Assembly: GCA_013076295.1 (NCBI GenBank) | Contig: RQOL01000024.1 | Coordinates: 1,116,001-1,180,000, forward strand | DNA length: 64,000 nucleotides | Source of the DNA: Sanderia malayensis | Lineage: Eukaryota; Cnidaria; Scyphozoa; Semaeostomeae; Pelagiidae | Direction of reading: 5' to 3' | Part shown: one piece after another, positions 1 to 11,236 of the stretch | Layout of the letters: each line of letters begins with the position of its first letter | Position numbering within the stretch: the stretch's first letter is position 1 | Made by a program: the position numbers and the translations under genes | Notes under the pieces: model-generated | What the model was told of the DNA's origin: nothing | The model's database searches: none | What the model saw: only the letters and a program-made list of their open reading frames with translations

Positions 1-68
1 TCCGAGATGTGGGATGTCAAATATACAATACATCCATTACTCATTCTATTCCTTGCTTTATTATCCAG

Positions 69-3000
69 GGTCGCGGAGGCCTGGGTTCGATATTCGTTTG
101 GGCGACTGGAAATGGCGGGCTTACTGATGACGATTGCAATTGCGATGGTTACACGACCAGTATTCACACGATTTCCATCGGTGCTGTCAGTGATCACGGC
201 TTGTCGACGTATTACACGGAGAGCTGCGCATCCACTCTGGCTGTGACGTATAGCGGAGGATCACACAGGGAGAAAAGGGAGAATAAAATTGTAAGTGCTG
301 GATTTAATGTTGAGTTTTTGTTGAGTTGAATTGAGTTGCGTGCAGTTTACAGTGGGGTTTTGGTGTGCTGGGCTTTGAGGTAACTGGTGCATACTTCATA
401 TTAGGAGATTCTTGAACTGAGTATGCAATGCAGTATGGAACAGTTTAAGGAAAAACTTGTAAACTTGGAATCTCATTCAGGCCTTTTCTGCCCTTTTACT
501 ATATCTGTAAATTAACTATTTTTCAGAAATAACATCACTGTCTTGCGAAGCTAAATCATTTGAATCACATTTGCTTAAACTACGTTATGCAGTGTTGATG
601 AGTTGGTGCGTTTCTAAGAAGTAATTGCTGTATTTTGATTTGTGTTTCTGCAGATAACTACGACCTTGAATCACAAATGTACGGACAAATTCAAGGGAAC
701 GTCATCAGCCGCACCGTTGGCTGCTGGAATGATCGCTCTCATGCTTGAAGCGAAGTAAGTATCTCGATTTCATCAATCTCATCCTACGTATATACACGAG
801 AACCGTAGATAGGGTTCATTATAGCATGATTTTATGGAGGTGGTTCATTATAGCATGCTTTTATGGAGGGATAGATGGAGGGGGCTCATTATAGCATGCT
901 TTTATGGAGGGGGTTCATTATAGCATGCTTTTATAGAGGGGTAGTTGGGGGCTCATTATAGCATGCTTTTATGGAGGGGGCTCATTATAGCATGCTTATA
1001 TGGAGGGGTTGGTGGAGGGAGGTTATTATAGCATGCTTTTATGGAGGGGTAGATGGAGGGGGCTCATTATAGCATGCGTTTATTGTTTATGCGTGATTGT
1101 ATGAGTTCTTTTCCTTCTTAGTCCCAAGTTGACGTGGCGTGATGTGCAAACTGTGATAGTAGAGACAGCTTTGATGACGAGTCCACTTGACGAGGGGTGG
1201 AGACGGAATGGAGCTGGCAAATGGTTTAATCAGAAATTTGGATTTGGAAGAATGGATGCCTCTCAATTGGTCGAAAAAGCGAAGAGCTGGGATAACATTG
1301 CAAAACAGAAAAAATGTTGGGACAATAAGAACGCTGGGTCATGGTAAATCTTTAGTGTAATATTTCTTATCATTATCATCATTTTATTTATCATTTTGTT
1401 TGATCTTTCCTGCGCCTTTTTATTTCTCTCCTTCTTTTTCTATTGTTTCTTTATCTTTTTTTCTTTTTCCTCACCCATGGTTAGTTATTTTTTTGTTTCT
1501 TCTTTTCTTGTTTTGCTTCTTTCTTCTTCGTCTCCATCTTTTCCTCACTTTCTCTATTCCTTCCTCTGCTATTCTTGCTTTTTTCCTTTATTTTTCTCGT
1601 TTCTCCTTTTCTTTTTTCTTCTTAATTGTTAGTTAGTTTTCTTTCCTTTTTTCTTGTTTTGCTTCTTTCTTCTTCGTCTTTATAAACCTCATCACTTCTT
1701 CCCGTTCACCTTCCCCTGTCTCTTCTTACGATCTTCACAAGTGAATCTTTCCAACCAGATCAAATCCCTCCCTTAGGAAAATCCCTGAATCCGGAACCGT
1801 GCTGGTATCATCGAATGCAACTGCCTGTTCTGATACGGACAGCGAGGTAAGAACCTTGGAACACGTACAGCTGGTGATGTCATTGAAGCACAGACACAGG
1901 GGTCACCTGAGCATCGAACTAATCTCGCCTTCAGGGACACGTAGCCAGATTTTGAAAACGAGGCGTAATGACCATTCAAACAAGGGACTGAAGGTAAGCT
2001 CAATTGCGTATGTCTTTAAACTATCCATGCGTAAAAAACTATGGGTTATCTCTGACAACGGATACCTCATCGTGATGGATATACTTTTACGAAGGAGCAT
2101 TGTAGGTGTGTCCTTGAGGGAAAATGTTTCGAGTAAACGAGGTTTTGATTTGTAGAGAACGGTAAATTTTCCAATACCCTCCCACCTCCGAATAAGCTTC
2201 CTCCTTCCCCGCTGCAGTAAGCCCTATCCCGATAATCATTTGCAGGGACATTTGTATTTATTTCTGCATCGCAGAAATTAGCATTGGCCACGAATGCGTG
2301 CGTTACACAGTGACTTTATCCAGTGTACTCAGTTGATGATTTTTAAGTTGAATTTTCCATATTTAGGATTGGATATTCATGAGCGTGCATTTCTGGGGCG
2401 AGGACCCCCGTGGCATGTGGACACTGGCCGTTACAGACAACAACAACAATAACCGCCAACATTATCGCGCCAAAATGAAGCACGGTGACGTCGAAGATGC
2501 AACTGAGGCTCTACAGGACGAGCTGATTGGCAAGCCTCGTCCTCAAGACGAGGATCTGGAGTCGGGCTCGCAGGAACACGAGGGAGTCGTGGACAAGAAC
2601 AAGGAGAAAGTGGACAGTAAACTGTCCGAGGATTTCGAGGGAGGCGTTTTTGAGGACGGGACTTATCGTGACACGAGGAAAGGCCGGACCAAGAAACTGG
2701 CACGAAACGGGAAGAGCAAGCAGAGAGATGGGAAGAAGGGGAAAACATGGAAGAAGAAGAAGACCAATAAACGAAAGAAGAAAAATCATAAATTTCATCA
2801 TCAACAGAAACATAAACAACGTTCGCATAAAAAGGACAGGCCTACTGTTGCTGTCAAGGAATTCACGTTTGTCCCGACATTATTCGGAAAGCCATTAGAT
2901 GAACTTGCTGGGAAAGCACCAGGTGAGATGTCATTCCAACGCATTATCCTACCTTGCTCTTTTGCCCTGTGCACTTTCGACATTGGAAAGAGCGTTGTTC

Positions 3001-6000
3001 CACTCAGTCGAAGGTCAAAAACCACTATGGACGGGGAGCCAGTCTTTTTAGTTCAATTCTAATTGTCGCATTGTGGGAGAATATTGTCGTAAGTTTTCAT
3101 GGACTTTGTTAACCCTCCTGGATATATCCCGAATTCCTGGTTAATCACCACCGATTGTTTAGTGATGGGGTTTTTAGGGTCAAAATTGGGGGTGTCGAAA
3201 TAATGGCACTTATTTTCATACCCCCGCAGTTAGATTAAATGACCTGTTAGGAGTTTAAATGTAACGAAATGAAAGTAAATTTTTTTGAAATATTTTTTCT
3301 GTGTTGTTCACCAATAGATTCGATACAAAGGGAATGCATGATTTATTTTCTGTTTCTTTTAGCTTCCACCACAACGCGCCCACAGCAGGCAAATAACATG
3401 AACCAGAACCAGCAAGATCTAAGTTCCGGACCAGAGCCAAACTGGAATCAATCGCAGCCAAAACTAAACGAAATGCAATTGAAACCATTCGAGTCCGCAT
3501 CTGGAACAATAAACAGCCCTCCGGGTCCTCAGGGTCCTCAGGGTCCTCAGGGTGCGGTTATGTCGCAGAATCAACCCGGTGTAATGCAGCCCACGACCCG
3601 CCAGAGGTTCGGTCACGAAAAGACAACGCCTACTTCTGCGACCTCGCAACATGATTTGATCCAGGGTTTAGTGAAGAGCGTTCTGGCTGAGATGTTTGCG
3701 GCGTTACGAAGCCAACGTAACGATACTCGAAACATTGGTGTTGCCGGACAGGCAATTAATGCGATGGGCGGGAATAATGGTGCGGCAGTTGCTAGCAAGC
3801 AGCCAACTGAGAATGTTAGCTCGTCGCTTAGCAAAGCATGGCGCAACGAGAAAGGCGTTCAGAAGATCAACACCCTTCTCAGCATTTTAGAAAAGGCGAG
3901 GAATGTTAGTGGCAAGTTAAACGCCAGCGATAGCCGCGATTACAACAACAACAACAACAACACGACAAGAGGTGATGAGATGGTTAGCGATGTGCTGAAA
4001 GTGTTGCGTGACATTTTGTCAGCGGGAAAGGTCGATGATAAAGTCAACGATTTCAAATCGCGAGTTTCCAAGCTTGTCGAGGACAGCTCGAACGAAACAA
4101 GGTATCTAACGCAGAAGTTGTTTGATGATTTGGAACCTGGTGGTCGAGCTAATCGCACGACTGTTGTCATTAACGATGCCTTGTCGCTCATATCGGCGAT
4201 TTTCGAACGAGATTCGCAGAAAAAGAAAGCAGACTTTGGTGGTATGTTGTTTTGTTGATAAAGTCGTGTCATTCCCCCTCTTTCCTCTCATAATTCACCC
4301 GGTGTAAGCCACACTTAAATGAAGGGAATTTGTCTCTGGGAATCCTCTCTGGGAGTCCTCTACGGGAATCCTCTCTGGGAATCCTCTCTGATATACGAAT
4401 GCAATGGAATCTCATTATTGAAATCAACTGTGCAACAAATATTTGACTGCGGTAAAAAGTTTGCTTATGAGAACCTTGTAAACTTTGCCCAGTCCATTGT
4501 TAAAATACAATAGGTTAGTGTTTGATCCGTTGTACGGTTTTGCACTGCAGAAGTACTTCATCCCTGCCACTTTTGAAGGCTTTAGCTTACAGTTAACGGG
4601 TACTGGTGTTCAGCTGACAAATAGGTGCATTCCAAAATTTTACAAAATGACAACAAATTTTACAGACATCTCTTTATGACGGACAAGAGCATTTGTATAG
4701 AGCTTCCACTCTATACAAGTTAACTTCAAGGTTATATATAGATGAAGGAATATTTTATGGCAAAAAATAAGAAAGGCCTATATACTTTAGTATTGCAAAA
4801 ACCTAGGGGCTGTTGTGTGCGATAAGTTGCTTTCGTTAAAATGATAAAATATAAATTTTGGTTTAGGCCAGTCACAAGAAGTTGGAATAGTGCTACGGCG
4901 GCCTGATGGAAGTTTTGTTATTCCGAACCCGTTGTCCACTGGTCTGCAGATCGAAACTAGTCCGGGAAGTTTTACGAAGTCTTGGGGCAATGGAAGCCAG
5001 ATTGAGACGGTCAGAATCGAGCATACTAAGGTCAGTCCAGTTAATATCGTTAATTTGGGGGCCAAGGAATCGGGGAACAAGACCGTCGGGCTGAATGATG
5101 CTGATATGGGAGGAAGTAGGAAAGAAGACAGGGGGATTGATAATGGAATTACAAAGAAAATTGAAGATGCTGGGTCAGCAAATGATGAGAATAATATTGA
5201 GCTTGAAGTTGAAAGATCTGGTGAAGATGAAGACGAAGAAAACGGAGAAGATGACGAAGCAGATGAAGTTATCCATCAGAGTGAGAATCGAAGAACGGAT
5301 GCCGAATCTGTACGAGACGGATTGCTGAATATGAGGGGATTGAAGCACGGATTAGAGAATGGATTAAGATCGAGAAAACACTATCATAAATACGGATCAG
5401 TTCATCATAATTTCATGGGGATTAATCAAGACGGAAACGAGATTGATCCGGGTTACAAGAGAATTCATGCGGATTCGGAAGATTTGAATGAAGGTGTTGG
5501 CGAAAAGAGTTTAGGATCATCGAAACCTGATCGAGATTCGTCGAAACATAATCGAGATTCATCAAAACTTAATCCGGATTCGAAGCCAAAGTATGATAAT
5601 ATTGATGTTACAGTAGTTTTTGATAACGATAAAAAGGGTGTCGAGTTTTTGAAAGAAGTGCGGAAAGGAGATGCTACTAAAAAGCGAAAGCCAAGTCCCG
5701 CGATATTGCAAGATCTTGAGGAATTTACAGTGAAGAAACCCGCGAAGAAGAAACACTCGCAAAAGAAGAAACATTCTTCGCATCACATGAACACACCAAC
5801 AACATTCTATCTTCCGGCGGAAGATGAAGACAACAACGAGCCAACTGGAAGTGATAATAACGATGATGATGCCTCGAGATCAAAAGGAGAGATTCCCGAA
5901 AGCGAGGCTGATGATAATGATGAAAGCGAAAACACTGAATCATCGTCAACGAATATGTATGACGTCAATGCTTTGCAGAACGCCCTGCCTTTTTACCCGA

Positions 6001-6801
6001 TTCCAGTACCTGATCAGCGTGGATATGGTCTAGTGACGCCGTTCTACGAGCCGTATCAAGACGAAGAGCTAACACAGGGTATCGATATGTTGAATGCTCT
6101 TGAACAGGAGTCTCTTGTTGAGGATGGCCGGGACTATTACGAGGCTAATGATCGGAAACCATGGAAACGATCTTTATCTGAAGATTACATGGCTGCGAAA
6201 AAGCGTCCCTCTTTTGGTTCACTTCGACCAGGTTTGGCGAAAACACGAAAGAGACGAAGTTTCCAAGATGCAAAGAACTTACCATTTCATGGACGCACCA
6301 CGCAACCCACTCCACCTCGTAAATTAGCGACAGTTGCCGAAGTTTCGACGGCGAAACGACGATTCCAAGACCTTGTCGATTTTGTTCATCTTAACCCACC
6401 CACCATGCTTGATGTACTCATGCATTCGTATCCGAGGTCAGAAAAAAATTATATCTCCCCTCATCTACCGCTCAGAGGCAAGGCTGCCAATGTGAAGCGC
6501 CGAAAACGGCGTTCTGTGAAGGAGGATTCTAATGAAAGCTCTTCATTGGCTGATAATATCAGGGTACATGGTGTGTTGAGTGTGCAGCATCGTAAACGGC
6601 GATCAGTGGATGTTGATTTGGAAGAAGGCGATACGAATGCATCAAATAGGACAGTGTATCGAGACAAGCGCGATAAGATTCTCGACGATTATGACGATGA
6701 CGTTGGTGATGATGGCGAAAATGAGCCTCATGTTGTGAAAAGATCGGCGATATTCAGCGAGCTCAGGCCGTCAAAGCATTCGAAAGGAGGACCAACTGCT
6801 A

Positions 6802-6836
<35 letters not shown>

Positions 6837-7370
6837 AATGACGTTAAAACTAATAGGAAAGAATGGCGAGCGAAGCGCGATAAAGATGATGATGATGATG
6901 ACCTTGATGAAGCTGGCGATACGCGGTCGTCTGTCGGCAAACGCAAAATATCATCACTGGAAGACGCGCTTCGCAAGAAGGTTCTTTCGATGCGAACGCA
7001 AAGTAAGTCAGTGATGAAATTGCTACAGCGCGTCCACGATGACATATCTTTCGGCAATGTCAACGATTTGCGCGATCTCGAAGCGCAAGTATCCGCGCTA
7101 CAGAAGAAAAAGAGCGATAAGGGGAAGCGAAAAGAGCGACAAAGCGTTAATACTAAATTAAAGTCGAAATCAATAACACCAAAAGCGAAAACAAACAATA
7201 ATAATGATCAAAACAATAATAATGATAATAATAATGATGATGACAGTGTTAATGATAGTGACACTCAAGATAAGTTAGCATATAAACAAAACCCCGACGA
7301 GTATCTAAAATATGGAGCCGGAAACACAGGAACCTTGGAATCGTGGACTCTTGTTTTCCACGGAACGTAA
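69..7370 (+). CDS. PC1/3-like subtilisin/kexin proprotein convertase, 3' part, with a giant insertion in the P domain
   Basis: Secretory-pathway serine endoprotease that cuts precursors after paired basic residues. The 5' exons lie outside the window. Exons I infer: 69-290, 654-754, 1122-1343, 1777-1993, 2367-2922, 3363-4241, 4867-7370; all phases agree and give 1,566 residues here. Exon 69-290 carries the oxyanion-hole Asn (VWATGNGG) and the conserved CNCDGY block. Exon 654-754 carries the catalytic Ser ([12 protein letters not shown]). Exon 1122-1343 has LTWRDVQ and [14 protein letters not shown]. The P domain starts in 1777-1993 ([20 protein letters not shown]) and continues with [19 protein letters not shown] at 2376-2432. 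The closing strand [13 protein letters not shown] appears only at the very end, followed at once by the stop. Asn rather than Asp in the oxyanion hole argues against PC2; FMSVH.WGE resembles PC1/3. Between the two P-domain parts lie about 1,270 low-complexity residues. There is no C-terminal tail, transmembrane segment or Cys-rich region. Confidence 0.85.
810..1085 (+). repeat. Intronic minisatellite of the convertase gene
   Basis: About eight imperfect copies of a unit built around TCATTATAGCATGCTTTTAT followed by G-rich filler of variable length, giving spacings of roughly 29-42 bp. It lies in the intron between exons 654-754 and 1122-1343 and ends about 35 bp before the acceptor. Confidence 0.85.
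1396..1700 (+). repeat. Long pyrimidine-rich low-complexity tract
   Basis: Almost pure T/C sequence (TTTTCTTC-type) on the + strand, within the convertase intron between exons 1122-1343 and 1777-1993. Long open frames across it result from low complexity and are not genes. It may strengthen the downstream acceptor, but nothing here proves that. Confidence 0.75.
2163..2260 (+). mobile_element. Degenerate fragment of the AATAAGCCCC MITE family
   Basis: Contains decayed CCTCCGAATAAGC and GATAATCATTTGCAGGGA segments that match the left part of the fuller copies at 9449-9723 and 32099-32368. It is located in a convertase intron and no right end is visible. Confidence 0.5.
2442..7311 (+). other. 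Coding insertion (about 1,270 aa) inside the convertase P domain
   Basis: This coding segment, spread over three exons, separates GMWTLAVTD from [13 protein letters not shown], two strands that family members join through a loop of only about 10-20 residues. It begins Lys/Arg/His-rich (2690-2850). A Gln/Asn-rich part follows with a short collagen-like GPQ run at 3526-3549 and an Asn run near 3944-3961. After that come Glu/Asp-rich stretches, including an Asp run at 6802-6831. Furin-type polybasic sites followed by Ser occur at about 6170 (KPWKR), 6257 (TRKRR), 6512 (KRRKRR), 6602 (HRKRR) and 6743 (VVKR). Both internal introns (2923-3362 and 4242-4866) have good donors and acceptors and preserve phase. 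I recognise no folded domain in it. Confidence 0.7.
4334..4392 (+). repeat. Short tandem repeat, GGGAATCCTCTCT unit
   Basis: Four to five imperfect copies of a roughly 13-bp unit in the last intron of the convertase gene. Confidence 0.7.
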
Positions 7371-7990
7371 TGTATTCTTGTTAATTTATGATGCATAATA
7401 TACATTCCGACTTTTATCGCAATACGATTGAGATTCATATGCTGTGTACCAGAGCAGACAGCTCAGGGACAGAAAAGTTATTCATAATAATTTCCATGAA
7501 TTATTCTGAGAACGGTGTGTGAAAATCAATCCATAACAGATTTGATGAATTAACAATTTAATTGATTTCATTGAATGTTGATTATTGTAAATTAAGTATA
7601 TATCTTTGAAAATATTTGGTTTTGAAAATTAAGTGTATGTTCTTGTGGTTTAATTCTAAAGACGGGCATAACTTGCTTTCTAATAGCAAATGCATCAATG
7701 GAAATGCAACAATGAACCATGTTTGGTAAGTATTCTTAATTCTTTTAAAGATTTTTCTTGTTAAACTGCGACTGAACTTTCGCCAAAAAGTGAAGTAGTT
7801 CAAAGCGTTAGATCTTAGCTTGCGTCTGTCGTATGTCAAGCGCATACTTAAATTCGATAACCGAATGATTTGCTGTGCCGGCTATTTTCAAATGTGGCAT
7901 GACGCATGTATGTAGAGCGTAACGGTAGATGACTAATATCAACGTATTAAGGACGACTATATGTCTGGTGAGTGATTCCTTTGACCTTAT
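7371..7990. other. 3' UTR and spacer after the convertase gene
   Basis: AT-rich sequence downstream of the stop codon. I see no convincing gene, no canonical AATAAA and no repeat family here. The convertase poly(A) site cannot be assigned from the sequence. Confidence 0.5.
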
Positions 7991-8124
7991 ACAATTCTCC
8001 ACTGCTAGGAAGCGCTGCTGTAGACTAACGGTAACTTACCTGCACGCTAAGGTCGAGACTCTGGTTCAAAACCCGATAAGGACATCTACTTTGTGTTTTG
8101 ATCAATTTGTAATTTAAATTTCCT
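7991..8124 (+). mobile_element. tRNA-derived SINE-like head, copy 1
   Basis: Closely matches 53570-53700. Both copies have a tRNA A-box-like segment (TGTAGACTAACGGTA near 8019-8033) and a B-box-like GGTTCAAAACC (8063-8073), spaced as in tRNA genes, then a shared tail TTTTGATCAATTTGTAATTT leading straight into the hairpin/TTAGGG array. The cloverleaf is not intact, so I call it a Pol III retroposon head and not a functional tRNA. Confidence 0.65.
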
Positions 8125-8795
8125 AAATGTGGGCGTGTATGCGCAGTGCCATATATAGGCTACTGCGCAGGATCATACATGACCTAATGCTACTAACAGT
8201 GTCTAGTATATCAGTTAGGGTTAGGGTTAGGGTAAGGATTAGGGTTAGGGTTAGGGTTAGAGGCCGTAAAGGTGGGCGTATATGCGCAGTGCCGTATATA
8301 GGCTACTGCGCAGGAGTATATATGACGTAATGCTACATACAGTGCCTAGTGTATCAGTTAGGATTAGGGTTAGGGTTAGGGTTAGGGTTGGAGGCCGTAA
8401 AGGTGGGCGTGTATGCGCAGTTTCATATATAGGCTACTGCGCAGGAGCATACATGACGTAATACTACTAACAGTGTCTAGTGTATCAGCTAGGATTAGGG
8501 TTAGGGTTAGGATTAGGGTTAGGGTTAGGGTTAGAGGCCGTAAGGGTGGGCGTGTATGCGCAGTGCCATATATAGGCTACTGCGCAGGAGCATACATGAC
8601 GTAATGCTACTAACAGTGCCTACTATATCAGTTAGGATTAGGGTTAGGGTAAGGATTAGGGCTAGGGTTAGGGTTAGAGGCCGTAAAGGTGGGCGTGTAT
8701 GCGCAGTGCCATATATTGGCTACTGCGCAGGAGTGTATATGACATATGCCTGAGGAAATGGGGTAATGTTTGGGGTTAGGGTTAGGGTAACGTTG
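8125..8795 (+). repeat. Composite hairpin plus telomere-like (TTAGGG) tandem array, copy 1
   Basis: Five units of about 130-145 bp. Each has GGGCGTGTATGCGCAG, then an inverted repeat (TGCGCAGTGCC, an AT-rich loop, GGCTACTGCGCA), then TGACGTAAT, CAGTGTCTAGTGTATCAG, a run of three to seven TTAGGG/TTAGGA repeats, and AGAGGCCGTAAAG. Hairpins sit near 8139, 8281, 8412, 8555 and 8699. The array ends roughly 230 bp before the DUF1772 start codon, with a last GGTTAGGGTTAGGG near 8776-8789. TTAGGG is the ancestral animal telomere repeat, but genes on both sides show this is interstitial. Confidence 0.9.
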
Positions 8796-9029
8796 TGTCT
8801 GCCGATAATTGGTTGTCATTTTGACCATTTCTTGACCATCACGATGTTTTGCCAACTTTTGTCTCCTCTCTCGATCCAGTCTTTTTGGAGCTAAGTGCAA
8901 AGTCCAACAACTTTGCGCATGGCGAGTGTAAACAAAGGCCGACACCACCACAACACAACACAAGCCAGGTCATTTAGTCAACGAACTCCAAAACCTTGCC
9001 CCATCCGCTCCCGATTTTCGACTTTTGCG

Positions 9030-10568
9030 ATGAATATGGACGCTGAAACTGCATCAAGATGCCTGAAAGTGGTTGCTGTTTGCTCACAGGGCCTAACTGC
9101 TGGTGCTGCGCTCTACATAACCATTGTGGAAGTTCCAGCGAGGATGTCCCATGACATGACCACGGCCATAAGAAATTGGAAGCCCTTCTTCAACCGCGCG
9201 AAGAAGACGCAGGTAGAAGTTTGCTTCAATTCGTTGCTTTCTTTGTATAGGTTACAGCTGTTTATGTATTGTTGGACTTGCTTATGTGAATGCAGCGTTA
9301 AATTGATTTTTATTTGGAGATATTTGTGAATTCTGAAAGGTTTTTGATAAATTAGGCCATTTAGATGGCGGAATTTGTCTTAAACTTCTGGCTCTACTCA
9401 CTCTGAGGCGTGCAAGATTTCACGTTTTCGATTCAAATAGAGCTAGCTTACCGTAATTCCTCGAATAAGCCCCCCACCTTCGAAAAAGCCCTCCCTCCGA
9501 ATAAGCCCCCATCCTGTTAATCATTTGCAAGGATATTGAGCCCAAGTTTCCAGACATTGAAGTTGTTTAGTGAATGTATTGCAAATAACAGCAAGTTTAA
9601 ACCAATAATTTTCTTGATTGGCTGCATCGTATAGCTTTTATTTTGCTTGATATTGAACAATAATCAGGCTAAAATTTCGTTTTTGCAAATAAGCCCCTGG
9701 GGCTTATTCGAGGGTTTCCGGTATATGTATAAGAATTAATGAAATTCCAGCAAATATAAAATCTGAAACAAACTGATTCCTCTCATTTATTTTTAGGGTC
9801 TTGTTTCAATTTTCGGTATACTTGCCGGTCCTGCTATCTATATGCTTGATCGTGGTACACCAAGAGAATGCCTGGCTTGGCCCATAACATCAAGCATTGT
9901 TTTTACCGTTATTCCTTACACATTGTTGGGAATGATGCCACTAAATAACGAACTTCTTGAAACAGACAAGTGCATTGAAAAAGGTATAATCTATGTTACT
10001 TTACTCTTCTAGTTTCATAGTTAATCAATTTTCACTCAGTCTGATCCCCTCCCATTGAACGAAAAAGACCTTGATATATTTACTAGTATTAGTTTCAACA
10101 AGGTGCCCCATAACGGAATGATTGTGGCAGAATTGCTTGAAAATTGAGAAACATGTTAATTGTTGATATGTGATCTTACAATGGGAATTGTTTTATCTGA
10201 CCTGGCAAAAAACTAAATATCTCCACCCTGAGTTGCTTTATATTGCAACTTACCCTTGGTTTGGGTCAATGAGAGCCACTTTGAGTCTGTTTTTTCCATG
10301 AATTGTCTTTGAGTCTCCTTTTCTTGTTGGCTAATTGCCCCTTTTTAACTCTACTCTGATTAGTTTTGTGAAACCCCAGTAAATCAGGGGGTTTCTGGGT
10401 TGTTCATTGGCATAGTAATCCGTTCTTTTAATCATTGTCATGTTTGCAGGGGACGGCTGGATAAAGGAGAATTTGAACAAGTGGGCTTGCTGTCATTTTC
10501 TTCGAACTGTCATCAATGTTGGTGCCTTTGGTGTCCTGGCCTACACTGCTGTCAATTGTTCAAAGTAA
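9030..10568 (+). CDS. DUF1772/anthrone-oxygenase-like four-helix membrane protein
   Basis: Three exons: 9030-9212, 9797-9983 and 10450-10568 (stop TAA 10566-10568), all with consensus splice sites and matching phases; about 162 residues. Four hydrophobic helices are visible: VVAVCSQGLTAGAALYITIV, GLVSIFGILAGPAIYML, WPITSSIVFTVIPYTLLGMM and VINVGAFGVLAYTAV. The MMPLNN motif after helix 3, with the pattern GLxAGxALY early and NxWxxxHxxRT before helix 4, is typical of the DUF1772 family (Pfam 'anthrone oxygenase'), small membrane proteins of uncertain role in animals. Translation could begin at an in-frame ATG at 8919, adding a poorly conserved Arg/His-rich leader; I prefer 9030 (MNMDAETASR) because family members begin just before the first helix. 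A possible poly(A) signal is at 10914. Confidence 0.75.
9449..9723 (+). mobile_element. MITE, AATAAGCCCC family, in intron 1 of the DUF1772 gene
   Basis: About 275 bp, bounded by TA and inverted ends that read CCGTAATTCCTCGAATAAGC on the left and the reverse of that pattern (GCTTATTCGAGGGTTTCCGG) on the right. Its interior, including GATATTGAGCCCAAGTTT and TTGATTGGCTGCATCGTATA, is nearly identical to 32099-32368. It has no coding capacity. Confidence 0.85.
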
Positions 10569-10913
10569 ACATAAACTCTTTACTGTTGATCTAAAGACCA
10601 AGACTTTGGCTGAAAGAATTATACTATAACACTCTACATTATACACACTATCATTCATTTTGCTGTATTTGCTTTACTTGTAATTTACTTTACTGTAAAG
10701 GTTATATTTAATTTTCTATTATGTTAATTTGTGTAACAATATACTTAAAGCATTTATAGATTTTAATTTTCCACAACATTAATCTTATTGATACATTTGT
10801 CTTCATGCACCAAACTTGGTCATAGAAATTGGGTCTTATTTTTTATACATTCTGGGGAGATAGGGTTGATTGACAGATAAATTTGCCACAATTTGGATGC
10901 AAATTTAAATGCT

Positions 10914-10919
10914 AATAAA
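10914..10919 (+). terminator. Candidate poly(A) signal, DUF1772 gene
   Basis: AATAAA 346 bp after the DUF1772 stop codon and about 320 bp before the AP180 start. Position and strand fit, but cleavage is not shown. Confidence 0.4.
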
Positions 10920-11236
10920 TGTTAGCATTTGAGTAGCTGGAACATCAGTTGGAACAAGGAAGTAAGATGTATGGCATTTAAATTTGAGATTTTGTTTGAC
11001 GAAAGCAGTTCTGGTGATTTTTTGATAGTTTTAATCGCTTTTGAACCCCCAATTTTTGATGCAATTTGAATTGCCCCCAAATTTTCGACTTGCAAATTGT
11101 TTGGGGTACGGGTAAGTTGCCGCTGACCATACGGCATCGTAGTTTCTTTTGTTTATGTTAATCGGCGGATGCCATTGATTTGTTTCTTTCTAAAAAAAAG
11201 TGTTCAGTTTCATGCTGCAAGTAAACTCGTACAAAT

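Noticed and set aside
69..290. PC2 identity of the convertase
   Set aside because: PC2 has Asp in the oxyanion hole (WASGDGG); this gene has Asn (WATGNGG).
1396..1636. Two overlapping Phe/Ser/Leu-rich frames
   Set aside because: Translation of a pyrimidine tract within an intron.
6728..7198. Ser-rich antisense frame opposite the convertase's last exon
   Set aside because: It is the mirror of Asp/Lys-rich codons on the coding strand and has no independent features.
8125..8795. Chromosome end or assembled telomere
   Set aside because: The TTAGGG runs are short, interrupted by a complex unit and flanked by genes on both sides. A second similar array lies inside an intron.
8125..8795. CRISPR-like array
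   Set aside because: Regular spacing is present but the whole unit repeats, with no unique spacers, and the genome is animal.
8919..9029. Upstream ATG as the DUF1772 start
   Set aside because: In frame, but the extra residues are His/Arg/Thr-rich, unlike family members, which start near the first membrane helix. It remains possible.
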